This document shows positions 16,307 through 23,939 of a stretch of DNA of 64,000 nucleotides, piece by piece (the stretch's first letter is position 1; each line of letters opens with the position of its first letter). The stretch is from Actinomycetospora termitidis (GTDB lineage: Bacteria; Actinomycetota; Actinomycetes; Mycobacteriales; Pseudonocardiaceae). Location: assembly GCF_030286555.1 (NCBI RefSeq), contig NZ_JASVWF010000011.1:1-64000 (forward strand). The letters are read 5' to 3'. The notes beneath the pieces are model-generated. The model was not told where the DNA came from. It did no database searches and worked only from the letters and a program-made list of their open reading frames with translations. The position numbers were made by a program, and so were the translations under genes.

Positions 16307-17595
16307 CCGGCCCCGACACCTCCCCGGACGTCGCGGCTGCTGCTGCGGCCGGCGCGCCCGGACCGCTCCCGGAGCTGGACGCGGGCAGCGACGCGCAGGC
16401 CGAAACCACGGGGCTCCGGGCGGGGTCGGAGGACCTGACGGGGCGCCGGCTGGGGCGCTACCGGGTGGAGCGGGTGCTGCGGTGCGGGTCGATGAGCACG
16501 CTGTACCGGGCGGTCGACGTGCGCCTGGACCGGCTGGTCGCGCTCAAGGTCATCTCGCCGTTGCTGGCCGCCGACGAGGAGTTCCGCGGCCGGTTCGTCG
16601 ACGAGGCCCGCAACATCGCCGCGATCGACCACCCGAACGTCGTGCCGCTGTGGGACCACGACGAGATCGAGGGCCATCTCTACCTCGCGATGCGCTACGT
16701 CGCCGGCCACGACCTCGCCGACACCATCGGCGGGCACCCGCTGCCGATCGCCCGCGCCCTGGCGCTGGGCTGGCAGGTCGCGGCCGGGCTGGACGCCGTG
16801 CATGCCCACGGCCTGGTCCACCTCGACGTCAAGCCCGCCAACATCCTGCTCGCCGCCAGCCCAGCAGCGAGCACGGGAGCCGGCGGACGCGAGCAGGTGT
16901 TCCTGGCCGACTTCGGGCTGACCCGCCGCGGCGCGGCCCCGGCCGCTACTTCCGGTGGCGGGTTCCTCGGCTCGCCGGCGTTCGCCGCCCCCGAGCACCT
17001 GCGCGGCGAACTTGTCTCGGCCGCCACCGACCTCTACGCCCTCGGGTGTGTCCTGCACACCGCGCTGACCGGGCACCCGCCGTATCGCGGCAGCGTCGAC
17101 GAGGTCATCGCCGGTCACCTCGCCGCCACCCCACCGGCCGCGAGCAGCGCCCGCGCCGGAAACCGCCCCGCCCCGGAACCCGGCCTCGCGGTCGGGGCGG
17201 CCGTGGACACGGTGCTCGCCGCGACCATGGCCGCCGACCCCGACCGGCGGCCACCGAACGCGGCCGCCCTGCTGGGCGCGTTGCGCGACGCCGCCCACCG
17301 CGACGCCCGCAGCACCCCACCCGCACCCACCGCGCCGCCACGCCACCGCACACCTTCGACTCCCGCTCCGACTCCCGCTCCGGTGCCGGTGCCGGTGCCG
17401 GTGCCGAGCTCGGAGGCGCGGTCGGTGCATGCACAGGCGGTGTCGCGGCGGACCGCGGCGCCGGTCGCGCCGGCGGGTGATGCGTTCACCGCTCGTCGCC
17501 CGGCGGCGCGGCCCCGCAACCTCGAGGCCCGGATCGCGGTCGCGGTCGCGGTGCTCGCGGTGCTGCTCGCGGTCGGGCTGGTGGTCCTGCTGTGA
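16303..17595 (+). CDS. Membrane-anchored Hanks-type serine/threonine protein kinase
   Basis: A 430-residue protein. The kinase domain spans about residues 47-320: VALKVI with the ATP-binding lysine near 80, the catalytic loop HLDVKPAN near 173, ADFGLTR near 203 and AAPEHL near 229. The glycine-rich loop is degenerate (RCGSMSTLYRA, where family members usually have GxGxxG), so activity may be weak or atypical. A Pro-rich juxtamembrane linker leads to a single C-terminal transmembrane helix (IAVAVAVLAVLLAVGLVVLL) with almost nothing after it, so there is no extracellular sensor domain. It probably phosphorylates partners encoded in the same operon. The start overlaps the preceding stop (ATGA). 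Confidence 0.85.
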   Translation: MTGPDTSPDVAAAAAAGAPGPLPELDAGSDAQAETTGLRAGSEDLTGRRLGRYRVERVLRCGSMSTLYRAVDVRLDRLVALKVISPLLAADEEFRGRFVDEARNIAAIDHPNVVPLWDHDEIEGHLYLAMRYVAGHDLADTIGGHPLPIARALALGWQVAAGLDAVHAHGLVHLDVKPANILLAASPAASTGAGGREQVFLADFGLTRRGAAPAATSGGGFLGSPAFAAPEHLRGELVSAATDLYALGCVLHTALTGHPPYRGSVDEVIAGHLAATPPAASSARAGNRPAPEPGLAVGAAVDTVLAATMAADPDRRPPNAAALLGALRDAAHRDARSTPPAPTAPPRHRTPSTPAPTPAPVPVPVPVPSSEARSVHAQAVSRRTAAPVAPAGDAFTARRPAARPRNLEARIAVAVAVLAVLLAVGLVVLL

Positions 17596-17608
17596 CCGGG
17601 GAGGACGT

Positions 17609-18205
17609 GTGAGCTGGGAGCACGAGTTGCTCACCCACGACGACAGCGCGACTCCACATGCGGGGACGTTGGCGGTGGAGATGCTGCCCGGCGCGGTGGA
17701 CCCCGAGCTCGACCCGCGGCTGCTGCCGGGCCCGGCGCTGTGGGTCCCGCGGGTCGCGCTCGCCGAGTGGGCCAGCGACCCCGGCGACCCCCCGGCGTGG
17801 CGGGGGTTCCGACTGGTCACCGACCCCACCCACTGGGAGCTCGTCGGTCCGACCGACCCGGGGGTGGCGATCGCGGTCACCGGCTCGGCCACCGCGACCC
17901 TGGTCCGCCCGACCAAGGGCGGCCGCGGCGGGGAGACCGCGGTCCGCGGGATCGCGATGACACTGCCCGCCCGCCGGGTCGACCGGGTCGGGTTCCGCGC
18001 CTGGGAGCAGGCGGTCGCCGCGGGGTCGGTGCTGCTGGTGACCAGCGCCGCGATCTGGGACCTCACCCCGCCCACCGATCACCGGGAGGCCCTCACGGCG
18101 GGCTGGTGGGCCGCGCACACCCCGGTGCTATCGGTCCCGGAACGCCCGCTGCCGCGCCCCGCGCTGCGCCGTAGGCGTCGTGACCGGTCCCGGCGGGCCG
18201 GGTGA
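17609..18205 (+). CDS. Hypothetical protein
   Basis: A 198-residue soluble protein beginning at GTG 17609 with GGGGAGG six bases upstream. It is rich in Trp and Pro (SWEHELLTHDDSATPHAGTL, TPPTDHREALTAGWWAAHTP) and ends in an Arg-rich tail (RRRRRDRSRRAG). There are no membrane segments. It is coupled to the next gene by a GTGA overlap. I recognise no family; its place between kinase and exported protein suggests a cytoplasmic partner. Confidence 0.7.
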   Translation: MSWEHELLTHDDSATPHAGTLAVEMLPGAVDPELDPRLLPGPALWVPRVALAEWASDPGDPPAWRGFRLVTDPTHWELVGPTDPGVAIAVTGSATATLVRPTKGGRGGETAVRGIAMTLPARRVDRVGFRAWEQAVAAGSVLLVTSAAIWDLTPPTDHREALTAGWWAAHTPVLSVPERPLPRPALRRRRRDRSRRAG

Positions 18206-19701
18206 GCGCCGGCCGCCGCGGCCCCGCCCGCGCCCTGCCGCGCCCCGCCCTGCCGCGTCGAGCTCGGCTCGCTCTCGCTGTGGTGGCCGCGCTGCTGGTC
18301 GCGGTCGGTGTCCCCGTCGCCGGTCTCGCCGTCCTCGCCCACGCCACCAGCCCCACCCCGACCCTCGAGGTGCACCTCGCCGCAGGTAGCGACGACTCCG
18401 GCGAGGCCAAGGACAAGGACGACTCCGGCGGCTCCGGAGACTCGAGCTCCGGGGACTCGGGGAGCTCGAAGGACGACTCGTCGTCGAAGTCGAAGGACGA
18501 CAAGTCCCAGGACGACAAGAGCGGCGACCAGAAGGACTCAGGTGACGGGTCCGGAGCCGGGAAGGACTCGGGCAAGGAGTCCGGGAAGGACTCGGGGGCC
18601 GGGGGCCAGGGCGGAGACGCAGAGTTTCCGGGGCGGGACAAGGCCGGGAGGGCGAGCGCGGACGAGTACACCGACATGTCGCAGGTGGCCTCGAACCAGC
18701 AGGTCGGGCAGGGCGGCCAGTTCTCCGGCGGCTCCTACTCGTTCTCCTGCCCGCTCTCAGATCACCACAACTCCGACAACTTCATCATCGCCCCGGGCAA
18801 GCGCAACGGCGCCCAGCACACCCACGACTACGCGGGCAACAACTCCACCAACGCCGCCTCGGGCACCGACCAGTCCACCCTCGAGGAGTCCTCGACGACC
18901 TGCACCAACGGCGACAAGTCCCCGATCTTCTGGCCGGTGATGCGCGACCTGGCCGGGGTCGGCCCGGACGTCGGGCAGGACGGCGGCTCCCTGGACGGCA
19001 ACGTCGGCTCGTTCATCGAGCCGACCGCGGTGGACTACACCTTCCACGGCCACGGCACCCGCCCGGTCTCGCCGATGCCGCTGAACATGACCCTGGTGAC
19101 CGGCTCGGCCAAGGCCGCCTCCACCGGCAAGGGCTCGAACGCCAAGTTCGCGTGCGCGAGCAGCCCGGACCGGGTCTCGGACAAGTACCTCGCCTGCCCC
19201 GCCGGGGACCAGATGCAGCGGGTCTATGACTTCCCGTCCTGCTGGAACGGCAAGGACCTCGACTCCGAGACCCACACCGAGCACCTCACCTACCCCGACC
19301 AGAGCGGCGAGTGCCCGACCGACAAGACCCCGGTGCCGGCGCTGCGGATCACCGTGGGCTACCAGGACCTGCCCGGCCGCTCGTATGCGATCGACTCCTT
19401 CCCCGAGCAGCAGCACAACCCGGTCACCGACCACGCCCTGCTGGAGTACCTGTCCTCGGAGGCTCGTGCCCAGGCCGGCGCGAACTGCATCAACGCCGCC
19501 CAGGCCTGCACCCAAGGCTCCGATCAGGACACCTCCCGCGCCGGGCGGCTCGGGTTCTCCGACCAGGTCCCGCAGGCGAAGAACTACGACTCGGCGATGG
19601 CCGACATGGGCTCCTGGGGCCAGACCCCCAGCTCCAGCTCCAGCAGCGCCGCCCCCGCTGCGCCGGCCGGGATGGCGGGGATGGCGGGGATGGGGCACTG
19701 A
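18202..19701 (+). CDS. Exported or membrane-anchored DUF1996 protein
   Basis: A 499-residue protein starting at GTG. A basic N-terminus and hydrophobic helix (LALAVVAALLVAVGVPVAGL) direct it to the membrane. A strongly charged Ser/Asp/Lys-rich spacer follows (about residues 60-140, many DSG and KDD repeats). The DUF1996 domain starts near 165 with FSCPLSDHHNSDNFIIAPGK, HTHDYAGNNS, a TTC-x-NGDKSPIFWPVM stretch, HGHGTRP and several paired Cys. DUF1996 proteins are secreted by fungi and actinobacteria and their role is unknown. The conserved His motifs would suit metal or substrate binding. The C-terminus has Met-rich GMAGMAGMGH. Overlaps join it to both neighbours. Confidence 0.85.
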   Translation: MSAGRRGPARALPRPALPRRARLALAVVAALLVAVGVPVAGLAVLAHATSPTPTLEVHLAAGSDDSGEAKDKDDSGGSGDSSSGDSGSSKDDSSSKSKDDKSQDDKSGDQKDSGDGSGAGKDSGKESGKDSGAGGQGGDAEFPGRDKAGRASADEYTDMSQVASNQQVGQGGQFSGGSYSFSCPLSDHHNSDNFIIAPGKRNGAQHTHDYAGNNSTNAASGTDQSTLEESSTTCTNGDKSPIFWPVMRDLAGVGPDVGQDGGSLDGNVGSFIEPTAVDYTFHGHGTRPVSPMPLNMTLVTGSAKAASTGKGSNAKFACASSPDRVSDKYLACPAGDQMQRVYDFPSCWNGKDLDSETHTEHLTYPDQSGECPTDKTPVPALRITVGYQDLPGRSYAIDSFPEQQHNPVTDHALLEYLSSEARAQAGANCINAAQACTQGSDQDTSRAGRLGFSDQVPQAKNYDSAMADMGSWGQTPSSSSSSAAPAAPAGMAGMAGMGH

Positions 19702-22166
19702 TGGCCCTGTTGCCCGCACGGGGACAGCGGCTGGTGCTGGGGCTGGTGGACCCGCGGGCGATCACCCCGCGGGTGGGGGCGCACCTGGTGCTCGCGGCGC
19801 TGCCGCTGCTTGCGATCACCGCGCACGTCGCCGGGGTGTCCCCGATGCACCTCACCGCGGGGCTGCTGATCGTTCCGGCCACGATCTTGCTGGCGTGCCT
19901 GGCAGTGTTCGCCCCGACCCCGGAGGACCGGCTCATCACCGTCGGGCTGCGTTGGGGGATCGCTGCGACCGCGGTGTACGACCTGGTCCGCCTCGACACC
20001 GTCGCGCTGCTGGGGTGGTGGGCCGATTTCATCCCCACCATGGGCACCTGGCTGCTCGACCTCGACCCCTCGCAGCTCGTCCTCGGCGGGGTCGCCGGCT
20101 ACGTGTGGCGCTACGCCGGTGACGGCGGCGGACTCGGCGTGGTGTTCGTGGTGCTCACCGCCGCGACCGGGCTGCGCCATCTCGGGCGGCGCCTGGTCGT
20201 CACCGCAGCGGTGCTGTTCGCGGTCGTCCCGACCTGGGGTGGGCTGATCGCCACCGTCGCCCTGACCGGGCGCGGGCAGCAGATGCTCTTCCCGCTGACC
20301 CCCACCACGATCTCGCTGTCGCTGCTCGGGCACGTCGTGTTCGGGCTCGTGCTCGGGTTCGGGATCGCGCGCTGCCCGGTCGACCTCGAGGCGCACTGGA
20401 CCCGGCCCCGCCTGATCGACCTCCCCGCCCTCGACCCCGCTGCCGTCGTGCCCCTGCCCGTCCATGCCACCGCGCAACGCGTCGCACCCGACCGCTCCCC
20501 CGCCCCGGCCGCGCTCACCGCCGCGGCCCGCCCCCAGCTCGCGGCCGCTCTGACACCGGCCGCCGTCGTGCCGCCCCCGGCACCGGCCGAGCTCACCATC
20601 GAGCTCGTCCCCATCGCGACAACCTCGCCGACCGGCCCGGCCGCACCGCCCGGCCCGAGCCTGGCGCCTAGCTCGTCGTCGTCGTCGGTGTCGACCGGCG
20701 GGTTCGGGGCCTGCTACCCGCGGGCCGCCGAGCACCCCTGCGACGTGGGCCCGACATCCGCATCTGCACTGTCGTCGCCACCGTCGGTGAGGTCTACCGA
20801 GGACCTCGCTCCACCGGTCCCCGCCGTCTCTATGCCAGCGCCGGCTGGGTCCTCGACGCTGGTCCCCCTCGCCGCACGCCCCGAGCCCGCGTCGCGGGGG
20901 CTGCGCCGGGAGTGGGTGCTGGCCGCGGTCGGGGTCGCGCTGGTGCTTCCCCTCACGGCGACCTGGCTGTCGGGGGCGACCCCGCGGGGAGCCAAGGCGG
21001 TCCTGTCCTTTGCCGGGGTGGCCGGGGTGGGTGCGTTGGCGCTCGCGGTGGTGACGATGTCGCGGTCACGGCGGCTGACCCGCACCGTGGGGTGGCCAGG
21101 GCTGCTGGGCTGGCACCGGCTGCTGGGTTACGGCGCGCTGGCCGCGGTCGCGATCCATGTCGGGGTCGTGGTCGCCTACAGCCCGAAGGGCCTCGCGCTG
21201 CTCAACCCGATCGGCGCCTCCGCCCCGATCGCCTCCGGCCTCGCCGCCGCCGCGGCACTGCTGGCCGCCGCGGTGATGTTCACCCGGCCCCTGGCCCGCC
21301 TGCTGCCTCACCGGACCCGGCGCGGGCTGCACGTGTCAGCCGCCGCATCAGTCGCGATCGCGGCCGGGCTGCACATCGTCTGGATGCACGTCCCCGACAC
21401 CGCCGCCGGACTCGCGTGGACCCTGGTCCTGGCCCTCGCGATCGCGGCGGTGCTCATCGCGCGGTGGTGGTGGCGCCCCGGGCGGGCGGTCCCGATGCTG
21501 ATCCACACCAGCCGCCGCGAACCCGGCGGGCTGGTCACGCTGCGCCTGGTCCCCGCCGCCGGCACCGACCACGGACTGCGGTTCGCTCCCGGCCAGTTCG
21601 TGTGGCTGCGCCGCACCCGCTGGCCCCGCCCCGCCGGGGAGCACCCGTTCACCCTGGCCTCCTCCGCCCACGAACACCGCTACCTCGAGCTCACCATCAG
21701 CCCTGCCGGCCGGTTCACCCGCCGGCTCACCGCACTCACACCCGGGGCCACGGTCTACCTCGACGGCCCGCACGGCGCGTTCACCCCCGACACCACGATC
21801 GCCGGGGACCGCGCCGCCGGTGGGCTGGTCCTCATCGCCGGCGGATCCGGGATCGCCCCGATGCTGGCGATCCTGCGGACCCTCGCCGACGATCGCGACC
21901 AGCGCCGCCACCGCCTCGTCGTCTCCGCCCCCGGGAGGCCCTACGCCGGGGAGCTCGACGCTCTCGCCGCGCTGCTGGACCTCGAGGTGACCTGGCTCGA
22001 CGGCCGCTGGATCGACCCCGCACTGCTGCGCGAGGTCCTGCCCGAGAGCGGACTCGACCAGTACGGATTCTTCGTCTGCGGACCCGACGCCGTCATCACC
22101 GGCACCCTGGCCGCCCTCGACCGGCTCGACGTCCCCGCCGCCGCGATCGCCACCGAACGCTACTAA
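19701..22166 (+). CDS. Fused multi-pass membrane protein and ferric-reductase-type flavocytochrome
   Basis: An 821-residue protein. Residues 1-240 hold about six transmembrane helices of unknown family. A Pro/Ala/Ser-rich linker follows to about 390. The second membrane module is a ferric-reductase-like heme b domain with paired His in LLGWHRLLGYGALAAVAIHV and LHVSAAASVAIAAGLHIVWM. The reductase part has the FAD motif HPFTLASSA near 648, the NAD(P)H motif LIAGGSGIAPML near 714 and FFVCGPDAV near the end. Electrons would pass from cytoplasmic NAD(P)H through FAD and heme to an acceptor outside. Its start overlaps the DUF1996 stop, so the two products may work together, for example in reducing a metal or disulfide substrate (inference). 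Confidence 0.8.
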   Translation: MALLPARGQRLVLGLVDPRAITPRVGAHLVLAALPLLAITAHVAGVSPMHLTAGLLIVPATILLACLAVFAPTPEDRLITVGLRWGIAATAVYDLVRLDTVALLGWWADFIPTMGTWLLDLDPSQLVLGGVAGYVWRYAGDGGGLGVVFVVLTAATGLRHLGRRLVVTAAVLFAVVPTWGGLIATVALTGRGQQMLFPLTPTTISLSLLGHVVFGLVLGFGIARCPVDLEAHWTRPRLIDLPALDPAAVVPLPVHATAQRVAPDRSPAPAALTAAARPQLAAALTPAAVVPPPAPAELTIELVPIATTSPTGPAAPPGPSLAPSSSSSSVSTGGFGACYPRAAEHPCDVGPTSASALSSPPSVRSTEDLAPPVPAVSMPAPAGSSTLVPLAARPEPASRGLRREWVLAAVGVALVLPLTATWLSGATPRGAKAVLSFAGVAGVGALALAVVTMSRSRRLTRTVGWPGLLGWHRLLGYGALAAVAIHVGVVVAYSPKGLALLNPIGASAPIASGLAAAAALLAAAVMFTRPLARLLPHRTRRGLHVSAAASVAIAAGLHIVWMHVPDTAAGLAWTLVLALAIAAVLIARWWWRPGRAVPMLIHTSRREPGGLVTLRLVPAAGTDHGLRFAPGQFVWLRRTRWPRPAGEHPFTLASSAHEHRYLELTISPAGRFTRRLTALTPGATVYLDGPHGAFTPDTTIAGDRAAGGLVLIAGGSGIAPMLAILRTLADDRDQRRHRLVVSAPGRPYAGELDALAALLDLEVTWLDGRWIDPALLREVLPESGLDQYGFFVCGPDAVITGTLAALDRLDVPAAAIATERY

Positions 22167-22204
22167 AGCAGCACCGACCAGCACCGACCAGCAGGAGGCA
22201 GCGC

Positions 22205-23077
22205 GTGAGCGAGCACCGGCCCGCTCGGGACCCGAGCCCGGCTGACCCGCCCACCGACCCCGGTACCGGCACCGGCTCCGGGTACGGGGCGGTTCCGCCG
22301 GGCTGGGCTCCTGCGGGACCGGGGCAGGCGCCGTGGTGGCGCCACGCGCCGCCGTGGCTGCTGGTCGCGGTCGGCACGCTGCTGGTGGTCGCGGTGGTGC
22401 TGCTCGTACGTCTGCTCGCCCACCGCGACGACACGACCGCCTCGCCCGCGCCCACCGCGCCTGCCGCGGTGCCGCCGGGACCGTCGGTACCGGCGCTGCC
22501 GGACCCGACGTTCGCGTTCACCCGCGGCGGCTACCGGTACTCGATCGGCGTCGGACCCTTCACCCCCGCAGTCTCCGCGCGCGGCGCCGCGACCCGCTCC
22601 GCGCCACCCGGGCGGCATTACCTCACCGCACCGGTCGTGATCCGCAACGACGCCCAGGACCGGGGCGCCCCGTCTCCGCTGAACTCCAACGGCGCCGCCC
22701 CGGACATCTGGGTCGGCCTCGGCGGGGTGGTGTCCCTGCCGCCGGTGCACGAGAGCCTCGGCAGCTTCATCGCCCCCTCGGACTGCATCAACGACCCCCG
22801 CCGGCCCACCGGCAACGGCAACCCACCGCCCGCTTACCGCGGCCTCGACCCCGGGACCTGCATCGTGCGGGCCAGCGTCGTCCCCGCCCGCACCGTCAGC
22901 TCCCTCGAGGACGACAACGAGCTCCCGCCCGGCGGGATCATCGAGGGCGTCGTCACCACCATCGACCTCCCCGACGACGTCGCGACCGCCCCCGCCGGCC
23001 CGGTCAGCGCGTGGCTCGCCAACGACGGCGGCGTCGGCCCCGCCGGGCGCTACGCCATCTTCGACCGGATCAACTGA
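22205..23077 (+). CDS. Single-pass membrane protein with extracytoplasmic beta-rich domain
   Basis: A 290-residue protein from GTG 22205 with AGGAGG seven bases upstream. A Pro/Gly-rich cytoplasmic leader precedes one transmembrane helix (LLVAVGTLLVVAVVLLVRLL) at about residues 55-75, then an outside domain (FTRGGYRYSIGVGPFTPAVS, YLTAPVVIRNDAQDRG). The pattern of a stated surface value, a conserved RND and a late PPGGIIEGVV is reminiscent of DUF4352-type immunoglobulin-like domains, but the match is loose. Two Cys may form a disulfide. It follows the flavocytochrome gene by 38 bases, in the same operon. Confidence 0.65.
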   Translation: MSEHRPARDPSPADPPTDPGTGTGSGYGAVPPGWAPAGPGQAPWWRHAPPWLLVAVGTLLVVAVVLLVRLLAHRDDTTASPAPTAPAAVPPGPSVPALPDPTFAFTRGGYRYSIGVGPFTPAVSARGAATRSAPPGRHYLTAPVVIRNDAQDRGAPSPLNSNGAAPDIWVGLGGVVSLPPVHESLGSFIAPSDCINDPRRPTGNGNPPPAYRGLDPGTCIVRASVVPARTVSSLEDDNELPPGGIIEGVVTTIDLPDDVATAPAGPVSAWLANDGGVGPAGRYAIFDRIN

Positions 23078-23108
23078 CCGCACCGAGACAGCAACCAGGG
23101 AGGTCGCC

Positions 23109-23351
23109 GTGGGCGCGGTGGGCGTCGTGTGGTGGTGGGCCGCCGGGATCGTGGCCGTCCTCGTGCTCACCGGCGCGGTCACCGACTGGCGGGCACGGCG
23201 GCGCCGACGCCACCTCGGCCTCGCCCGCCCCACCCCGGCCGGGGACCCGCCGCCGTCCGGGCACGCCGAACACGCTCTCGATTCCTCCCCGGCGCTGCGC
23301 GAGGAGGCCCACCGGCCCCGCCAGTTCCCCGGACCGACCGGCGGGCCGTGA
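23109..23351 (+). CDS. Small membrane protein
   Basis: An 80-residue protein from GTG 23109 with GGGAGG upstream. An N-terminal transmembrane helix (VVWWWAAGIVAVLVLTGAV) is followed by a very basic stretch (RARRRRRHLGLARP) and a Pro-rich polar tail, predicting a cytoplasmic tail. It is part of the same plus-strand operon. Function unknown. Confidence 0.6.
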   Translation: MGAVGVVWWWAAGIVAVLVLTGAVTDWRARRRRRHLGLARPTPAGDPPPSGHAEHALDSSPALREEAHRPRQFPGPTGGP

Positions 23352-23431
23352 CCGCCGTGACCGCTGTGCCCACCCCGCCCAGCACCCCAGCGCGCGACAC
23401 GATCAACGCGCCCGAGCAGAAGGATCACCAC

Positions 23432-23917
23432 ATGGACAGCACGAGAACTGCGCCTGCCCCCGTCCTGAGCAGGTCGGGGACGCTAGTTGTTGCCGCTGCG
23501 GTCGTCCTTGCTCTCGCCGGCGCCGCGGGCTGCGCAGGTCCCCCCGCCCCGTCCAACGCCCTGACTTCCCCCGCAGCCCCAGCACCGCCAGGAGCATCGA
23601 CACCGGCCGGGACCTCGGCGCAGGCGGCGGAGATTCCCTCGCCGTCGCAGGCCCCGCAGCTCTCCCCCGAGCAACGCGACGACGCGTTCACCCAGGCACT
23701 CGCGAGCAAGAATCTGCAGGTCGGCGACGAACAGACCCGCACCCAGGTGGCGTCGTCGGTCTGCCAATCCCTCGACTCCGGGGTCACGGTGCCCGGGCTG
23801 GCCGAAGCGCTGCGCGACGCTCTGGGTGGCCCGACCCCGGAGAACACCGGGTTCATCATCGGCGCCGCCACCGCCATCTACTGCCCCGCCAACCTCCCCA
23901 AGCTCAAGACCAACTAG
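23432..23917 (+). CDS. DUF732-like exported lipoprotein
   Basis: A 161-residue protein. The N-terminal signal (SGTLVVAAAVVLALAGAAGC) ends in a lipobox-like AAGC, although the usual Leu at -3 is Ala. After a Pro/Ala spacer, a domain of about 75 residues (DDAFTQALASKNLQVGDEQT, ASSVCQSLDSG, AATAIYCPA) has the two Cys and the C-terminal YCP of DUF732, a family of small exported mycobacterial and actinobacterial proteins of unknown role. AAGGA precedes the ATG at 23432. It is the last gene of the operon before the IS110 element. Confidence 0.7.
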   Translation: MDSTRTAPAPVLSRSGTLVVAAAVVLALAGAAGCAGPPAPSNALTSPAAPAPPGASTPAGTSAQAAEIPSPSQAPQLSPEQRDDAFTQALASKNLQVGDEQTRTQVASSVCQSLDSGVTVPGLAEALRDALGGPTPENTGFIIGAATAIYCPANLPKLKTN

Positions 23918-23939
23918 ACCGCCATCGACCAGCGATTGC

